A stretch of 9,885 nucleotides of DNA from Acidobacteriota bacterium (GTDB taxonomy: Bacteria > Acidobacteriota > Blastocatellia > Pyrinomonadales > Pyrinomonadaceae). Made by a program: the position numbers and the translations under genes. The DNA lies in the NCBI GenBank assembly GCA_003222935.1, contig QHXL01000105.1:3311-13195 (forward strand). The letters run 5' to 3'. This document shows, one piece after another, positions 6,346 through 9,885 of this stretch (position 1 is the stretch's first letter; every line of letters starts with the position of its first letter). The notes under the pieces are model-generated. The model did not search any database and was not told where the DNA came from. It saw nothing but the letters and a program-made list of their open reading frames with translations.

Positions 6346-7507
6346 ACCCAAACGACTCCATATATTTCACACCGGATCCGGTATTAAACAGAACTACTCG
6401 CTCAGTCGACTTAACCTGACCATCAGCCATCAGTTTCTTCAGCGCCGGAAGACATGCCGCGCCTTCAGGTGCGCAGAAAATCCCCTCGGTCGTTCCTATC
6501 TCTCCCGTTGCAGCAATAAGCTCTTCGTCAGTAACGCTCACCGCGGTGCCACCCGAATTTCTCAACGCATCTAGGATCAAAAAATCTCCGATCGCTTTTG
6601 GCACACGTAGTCCGGATGCGGTCGTGGCGGCGTTTGGAAACTCAGCTGCAAAACGCTCACCCTTTTCAAACGCCTTCACGATCGGCGCACACCCTGCCGC
6701 TTGCACTGTCACCATTCGCGGACGCTTCGATCCGATCCAACCCATTTGTTCCATCTCGTCGAAAGCCTTCCACATTCCGATTAGACCTGTTCCGCCGCCG
6801 GTCGGATAAATAATTACGTCGGGTAGCTCCCAGTTGAGTTGTTCGGCGACTTCATATCCCAGTGTCTTCTTTCCTTCGACACGATATGGTTCCTTCAACG
6901 TCGAAACATCAAACCAGCCTTCGGCTTCTTTGCGCCGACCGACTTCAGCGCCACAGTCAGTGATCAATCCATCCATCAACGTAACGTGTGCACCGGTCTG
7001 TTCACACTCGACTACATTCGCCCTCGGAGTATCGCGCGGCATAAAGATGAAGCACTCCAACCCGGCACGAGCCGCATACGCAGCCAGGGCGCCGGCCGCG
7101 TTTCCGGCGGATGGTACAGCGAGTTTTTTCGCGCCCAACTCTTTCGCCATTGAGACTGCTGCCGTCATGCCACGCGCCTTAAAACTCTGCGTCGGATTCT
7201 GGCCCTCGTCCTTAATGTAGAGCTCTGAGAGACCAATTGAATTACCCAGCCGTGGAGCAGGAAGAAGCGGTGTCCATCCCTCACCGAAGGAAACGATGTT
7301 GGAGTCGTCCGCGACGGGCAGGACTTCCCGGTATCGCCACATGTCTGGGCGGCGGCTGCCAAGAGATTCTTTTGTCAAAGACTGTTTCGCTTTATCCAGG
7401 TCGTAACGGACGAGGAGCGGCTTTCCACATTCGCGACATAGATTGAGCAACCTCTGTGCCTCGTGGCGCAGTCCACAGAGGGCGCATTCCAGATGAGTGA
7501 CGTTCAT
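6344..7507 (-). CDS. thrC: Threonine synthase
   Basis: This PLP enzyme converts O-phosphohomoserine to threonine in the cytoplasm. It is 387 residues long, normal for the short form with an N-terminal zinc ribbon: Cys8, Cys11, Cys24 and Cys27 in CALCG and [21 protein letters not shown] (73-88) is the typical entry motif. Lys110 in [10 protein letters not shown] is the PLP Schiff-base lysine, [13 protein letters not shown] (133-145) contacts the cofactor, and GGGTGL (237-242) binds the PLP phosphate. The C-terminal [15 protein letters not shown] segment also fits. Threonine synthase-like paralogues share this layout, so the exact substrate rests on family resemblance; no hom or thrB gene is nearby. 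The ATG at 7507 has only a weak purine tract upstream, and the next methionines lie inside the conserved part. The stop codon overlaps a palindromic repeat. Confidence 0.9.
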   Translation of the reverse strand: MNVTHLECALCGLRHEAQRLLNLCRECGKPLLVRYDLDKAKQSLTKESLGSRRPDMWRYREVLPVADDSNIVSFGEGWTPLLPAPRLGNSIGLSELYIKDEGQNPTQSFKARGMTAAVSMAKELGAKKLAVPSAGNAAGALAAYAARAGLECFIFMPRDTPRANVVECEQTGAHVTLMDGLITDCGAEVGRRKEAEGWFDVSTLKEPYRVEGKKTLGYEVAEQLNWELPDVIIYPTGGGTGLIGMWKAFDEMEQMGWIGSKRPRMVTVQAAGCAPIVKAFEKGERFAAEFPNAATTASGLRVPKAIGDFLILDALRNSGGTAVSVTDEELIAATGEIGTTEGIFCAPEGAACLPALKKLMADGQVKSTERVVLFNTGSGVKYMESFG

Positions 7508-7629
7508 GAGTTATCAGGTCTCTTTTCGGTTTTGTTAATGATTATCAGAGCATTTACGAGCCGAGACGGCCCGCGCGGCTTCATTATCTTGCTGAACAAG
7601 CCGTTTGCACCAGCAGACAAAAGAGAAGA

Positions 7630-7654
7630 ATCCGACAGGTGTCGGATATTTTTT
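7630..7654 (+). terminator. Intrinsic terminator without an annotated upstream gene
   Basis: ATCCGAC (7630-7636), loop AGGT, GTCGGAT (7641-7647), then A and six T (7649-7654) form a textbook rho-independent terminator on the plus strand. No plus-strand gene lies between 7508 and 7630. On the minus strand the same stem is followed by TCTTCTCTTTT, a poorer U-tract, so it might also work toward thrC. Confidence 0.7.
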
Positions 7655-7714
7655 CTGCGCAGCAGTTCCCCAGATGACAATCTTGCCTCGAATGCTTATC
7701 TTGGTTCCCTGAAC

Positions 7715-7907
7715 GTCCGATAAACTTTTCGTTTTGTCGTGAGCACGAAAAGAGATCCCTATGTGGCCTCTTGCCGGAATCACGACAAGCTAAAGCATAT
7801 CGAACAACGGGTTAATGTCCGATAAACTTCAGTTTGTCGTGAGCACGAAAAGAGATCACCAAGTGGCCTCTTGCCGGAATCACGACAAGCTAAAGCATAT
7901 CGAACAA
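7715..7907. repeat. Two tandem copies of a roughly 91-93-bp imperfect palindrome
   Basis: Unit 1 (7715-7807) and unit 2 (7817-7907) both run from GTCCGATAAACTT to CATATCGAACAA and are nearly identical. They differ in the left arm (TTTCGTT against CAGT, a 2-base length change) and in the centre (CCTATG against ACCAAG). Each unit is itself an imperfect palindrome: CGATA pairs with TATCG at the ends, TTGTCGTGA with TCACGACAA in the middle, and AAGAG with CTCTT near the apex. Unit 1 alone also has a competing hairpin, CTTTTCGT (7725-7732) with ACGAAAAG (7745-7752). Unit 2 ends 10 bases before the HAD phosphatase ATG. It could be a small repeat family element, a protein-binding array or a structured leader. 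Confidence 0.85.
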
Positions 7908-7917
7908 TAGAAAACTT

Positions 7918-8826
7918 ATGCCGATTCGTCTGCTTGCTCTCGACCTCGACGGTACCTTGCTTGATGCCAGGGGTCAGATCTCTGAGCGCAACCGTTCCGC
8001 AATTAAAAAAGCCCGGGAGAATGGGGTCCGCGTTGCCGTGGTCACCGGTCGCCGATTTCGTGACTCCCGGCCAATTGCCTTGGAACTAGGTTTAGATATC
8101 CCTGTCATTGCTCATAACGGGGCACTCACAAAACACGCTCAAACGCTCGAAACAGTTTCTGTGTTTCCTTTACCACTCGATGCCGCCAGGGAAGCTTTGC
8201 AAACGGGTCGTACACTCGGTGCGGATCCACTACTTAGCGACGACCATGAAGGACTCGGTGTTCTTATCTTTGATCATTTGAGCGGAGAAAATGCGGCGGT
8301 GCATAAGTATGTCGCATGGGCGCGCCGAATTCACGGCGAAGAAGAAGGTCGCAACGCTGTCCGACAGGTTGAATCGCTTGAGACGTACATGGATCACGAA
8401 CCAATACACCTGGCTTTTTCCGGTACGTGTGGCCGCATGGACCAACTCGAAGAGCGGCTGAAAGCACAACTGGGAGCGCGGGTGAAAGTGCTGTGCACAA
8501 AGTATCCTGAGATGGACTTCACTCTAATAGATATCTTAAATCCAGTTGCATCCAAAGGAGCTGGAGTGGCAGCCGCGGCCGCTGAGTTGAATATTGGACC
8601 AGGTGAGATCATGGCCATCGGAGACAACTACAACGATCTCGAAATGTTATTACTCGCGGGCACTGGAGTTGTGATGGCAAATGCTCCTTCGTCGCTGCGT
8701 GAGATTGGAGGTCTTCATCCGACTGCTTCGAATATCGACGACGGCGTAGCATTGGCCATCGAAAAATTTATCTTTGGCAATAATGTCGGACTGAAGGACC
8801 GGGAAGGCGCAGCGCCGGGGTATTAA
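7918..8826 (+). CDS. HAD superfamily phosphatase, Cof type (class IIB)
   Basis: This 302-residue cytoplasmic phosphatase has a HAD fold with a Cof-type cap. The four catalytic motifs are visible: LALDLDGTLL (nucleophile Asp9 and acid/base Asp11), VVTGR (Thr43), SKG (Lys213) and GDNYND (235-240, metal-binding Asp236 and Asp240). VIAHNGAL and the VVMANAP segment after motif IV are usual for the Cof/YidA group, which acts on sugar phosphates, phosphorylated cofactors such as FMN or PLP, and similar small molecules. The substrate cannot be assigned from sequence. The ATG at 7918 must be the start because the nucleophile is nine residues in. There is no Shine-Dalgarno site (upstream TAGAAAACTT), and a tandem palindromic repeat ends 10 bases upstream, so initiation may be leaderless or dependent on RNA structure. 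Confidence 0.9.
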   Translation: MPIRLLALDLDGTLLDARGQISERNRSAIKKARENGVRVAVVTGRRFRDSRPIALELGLDIPVIAHNGALTKHAQTLETVSVFPLPLDAAREALQTGRTLGADPLLSDDHEGLGVLIFDHLSGENAAVHKYVAWARRIHGEEEGRNAVRQVESLETYMDHEPIHLAFSGTCGRMDQLEERLKAQLGARVKVLCTKYPEMDFTLIDILNPVASKGAGVAAAAAELNIGPGEIMAIGDNYNDLEMLLLAGTGVVMANAPSSLREIGGLHPTASNIDDGVALAIEKFIFGNNVGLKDREGAAPGY

Positions 8827-8897
8827 TCCACCGACTGCAAGCTTATTTAGCTAGTACGATACGACGAATACTTCTGAGGAGAGACGAGGACAGAACA

Positions 8898-9383
8898 ATG
8901 GCAAACAGAACAGCTGTGATTCAAACAAATAAAGGCACTATCCGGGCTGAGCTTTTGGAGTCGGATGCACCCAAAACAACCGAAAACTTCATCACACTAG
9001 CCCAACGCGGTTATTACGATGGCATCATTTTTCATCGAGTGATTAAAGGCTTCATGATTCAAGGCGGCGATCCAACGGGAACCGGGCGAGGCGGCGAGTC
9101 AGCGTGGGGCGGTCGCTTCAATGATGAGATCGATCCCAAGTCGCCGGTGTATCAAACGGGTTACAAGGCAGGAACGCTGGCGATGGCCAATGCTGGACCT
9201 AACACGAATGGTTCACAGTTTTTCATCATGCACGTCGATTATCCGCTGCCGCCAAGCTACACGATCTTTGGTCGAGTAACTGAAGGTCAGGATGTTGTTA
9301 ATTCAATTGCCACGTCGTCAACAGACCGAAACGACAAACCAACTGAAGATGTGAAGATGGAAAAAGTGACTATCGAGAACTAA
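8898..9383 (+). CDS. Cyclophilin-type peptidyl-prolyl cis-trans isomerase
   Basis: This 161-residue single-domain cyclophilin catalyses cis-trans isomerisation of Xaa-Pro bonds and assists protein folding. Catalytic and binding residues are present: FHRVIKGFMIQGGDPTGTG (45-63) holds Arg47, Phe52 and Gln55, and MANAGPNTNGSQFFI (96-110) forms the substrate groove. The length matches the small bacterial PpiB type. There is no signal peptide (MANRTAVIQTNKGTI), so it should be cytoplasmic. The C-terminal loop reads PPSYTIFGRV and lacks the Trp of human cyclophilin A, which usually means weak cyclosporin binding. The ATG at 8898 is preceded by GAGGA about 8 bases upstream. It lies 71 bases after the HAD gene on the same strand and may be co-transcribed or have its own promoter. 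Confidence 0.94.
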   Translation: MANRTAVIQTNKGTIRAELLESDAPKTTENFITLAQRGYYDGIIFHRVIKGFMIQGGDPTGTGRGGESAWGGRFNDEIDPKSPVYQTGYKAGTLAMANAGPNTNGSQFFIMHVDYPLPPSYTIFGRVTEGQDVVNSIATSSTDRNDKPTEDVKMEKVTIEN

Positions 9384-9399
9384 AACTAAGAAGAAATCC

Positions 9400-9546
9400 A
9401 TTATTGGTCATTGGTCATTTTCCATATCTCATTTGTCATTTGCTCTCCGAGAGAAAGCGAAACGCCAACCGTTTCGACAGCTTTCGTCAGTTTCGCGGAA
9501 CATCAAATGAGAAATGAGATATGGAAAATGACCGATGACCAATAAT
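9400..9546. repeat. Long inverted repeat with 43-bp arms (MITE-like hairpin) between convergent genes
   Basis: The left arm (9400-9442) and right arm (9504-9546) match as reverse complements at 41 of 43 positions, by my own alignment. The arms contain the iterated GGTCATTGGTCATT. The 61-base centre is itself structured: CGAAACG pairs with CGTTTCG, flanked by GAAAGC and GCTTTC, and CTCTCCGAGAG forms a small hairpin. The element fills nearly the whole gap between the cyclophilin stop and the thiD stop, so in RNA it would give a very stable hairpin at both transcript ends. No transposase is present. It could be a non-autonomous repeat or a bidirectional transcript-end structure. Confidence 0.88.
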
Positions 9547-9550
9547 TCTT

Positions 9551-9885
9551 TTAAATTGGTCGGGCGCCGTGTCCGATACGCGGGGTGTGTTTCAGTGCTC
9601 GAATCTTTTCTGTGATGTAGCGCTTTGCTTCACGGACTGCTTCTTCAACGCTGCTTCCCAACGCTAAACTCGAAGCAATCGCAGCTGAGAGCGTGCAGCC
9701 TGAACCATGGACCTCACCTATATCAACGAACTCTCCGTGAAACTCGGTGAAGTTTCCATCTTCATTCAAAAGAATATCGACGGCGTCGTTGCTCACCGTG
9801 TTTAGCCGATGTCCGCCTTTAATGAGCACGGCCCTGGCACCCATCGACTTAATCGTCTCAGCCGCGTTTCTCATCTCAAACTCGT
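9551..9885 (-). CDS. thiD: Hydroxymethylpyrimidine/phosphomethylpyrimidine kinase, C-terminal part
   Basis: ThiD phosphorylates HMP and then HMP-phosphate to give the pyrimidine half of thiamine, in the cytoplasm. The gene continues past the right edge; the frame stays open to 9884 (upstream codons read EFE before the Met at 9874), so that Met is internal. About 111 C-terminal residues are present. MGARAVLIKGGH is the family strand-turn segment, and VHGSGCTLSAAIASSLALG holds the anion-hole GSGC motif with the catalytic-site Cys typical of ThiD rather than the Asp of other ribokinase-family members. EAVREAKRYITEKIRAL is the usual closing helix. It converges on the cyclophilin gene across the long inverted repeat. 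No other thiamine genes are in view. Confidence 0.9.
   Translation of the reverse strand, partial: EFEMRNAAETIKSMGARAVLIKGGHRLNTVSNDAVDILLNEDGNFTEFHGEFVDIGEVHGSGCTLSAAIASSLALGSSVEEAVREAKRYITEKIRALKHTPRIGHGARPI

Larger units (their letters stand above)
7508..7917. other. Non-coding divergent intergenic region
   Basis: The 410 bases between the divergent thrC and HAD phosphatase starts contain no convincing gene. They hold an intrinsic terminator (7630-7654) and two tandem palindromic repeats (7715-7807 and 7817-7907). A possible hairpin GAGCCG/CGGCTT is seen near 7558-7582. An 82-codon minus-strand frame (7535-7783) crosses both the terminator and a repeat and is judged spurious. Promoters for both flanking genes must lie here, but no clear -35/-10 pair stands out. 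Confidence 0.7.

Noticed and set aside
7535..7783. 82-codon minus-strand frame upstream of thrC
   Set aside because: It starts inside a palindromic repeat, runs through an intrinsic terminator, lacks a ribosome site and resembles no family.
7715..7907. CRISPR array
   Set aside because: There are only two units, each about 91-93 bp and nearly identical, with a 9-base spacer between them and no cas genes.

Overview
The window is ordinary bacterial chromosome of about 50% GC with densely packed genes. The gene families, and palindromic repeats built on ACAGACT/AGTCTGT, suggest an acidobacterium, possibly class Blastocatellia. That placement is inference from recalled family resemblance, not a search.

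Layout. (1) 1-2013, plus strand: the 3' part of a biosynthetic arginine decarboxylase gene (speA), broken by a frameshift near 440, followed by an intact deoxyhypusine-synthase-like gene (speY type). Together they form a polyamine locus. (2) 2033-7507, all minus strand. In transcription order: a threonine synthase, a pair of inverted palindromic repeats, a secreted TPR protein with a TTG start, an alkaline-phosphatase-superfamily enzyme translationally coupled to it, an ABC transporter ATPase with no permease beside it, a 45-residue two-helix membrane protein, and a single-Cache-domain lipoprotein. (3) 7508-7917: a 410-bp non-coding stretch between divergent genes. It holds a strong intrinsic terminator that no annotated gene needs, and two tandem copies of a roughly 91-93-bp imperfect palindrome ending 10 bases before the next start codon. 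(4) 7918-9383, plus strand: a Cof-type HAD phosphatase and a cytoplasmic cyclophilin. (5) 9384-9550: a long hairpin element with 43-bp arms between convergent genes. (6) 9551-9885, minus strand: the 3' part of thiD (thiamine pyrimidine kinase).

How the genes work together. Arginine decarboxylase makes agmatine. The DHS-like enzyme probably transfers an aminobutyl group between polyamines, giving homospermidine or a related product. The TPR, phosphatase, ABC and small membrane protein genes are spaced tightly enough to be co-transcribed, but no shared pathway can be read from sequence. ThrC, the HAD phosphatase, the cyclophilin and ThiD are housekeeping enzymes.

I see no clear new defence, mobile or biosynthetic system. 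The least explained parts are the non-coding elements (tandem palindromes, orphan terminator, two repeat hairpins), the small membrane protein beside the orphan ABC ATPase, and the broken speA next to an intact speY.
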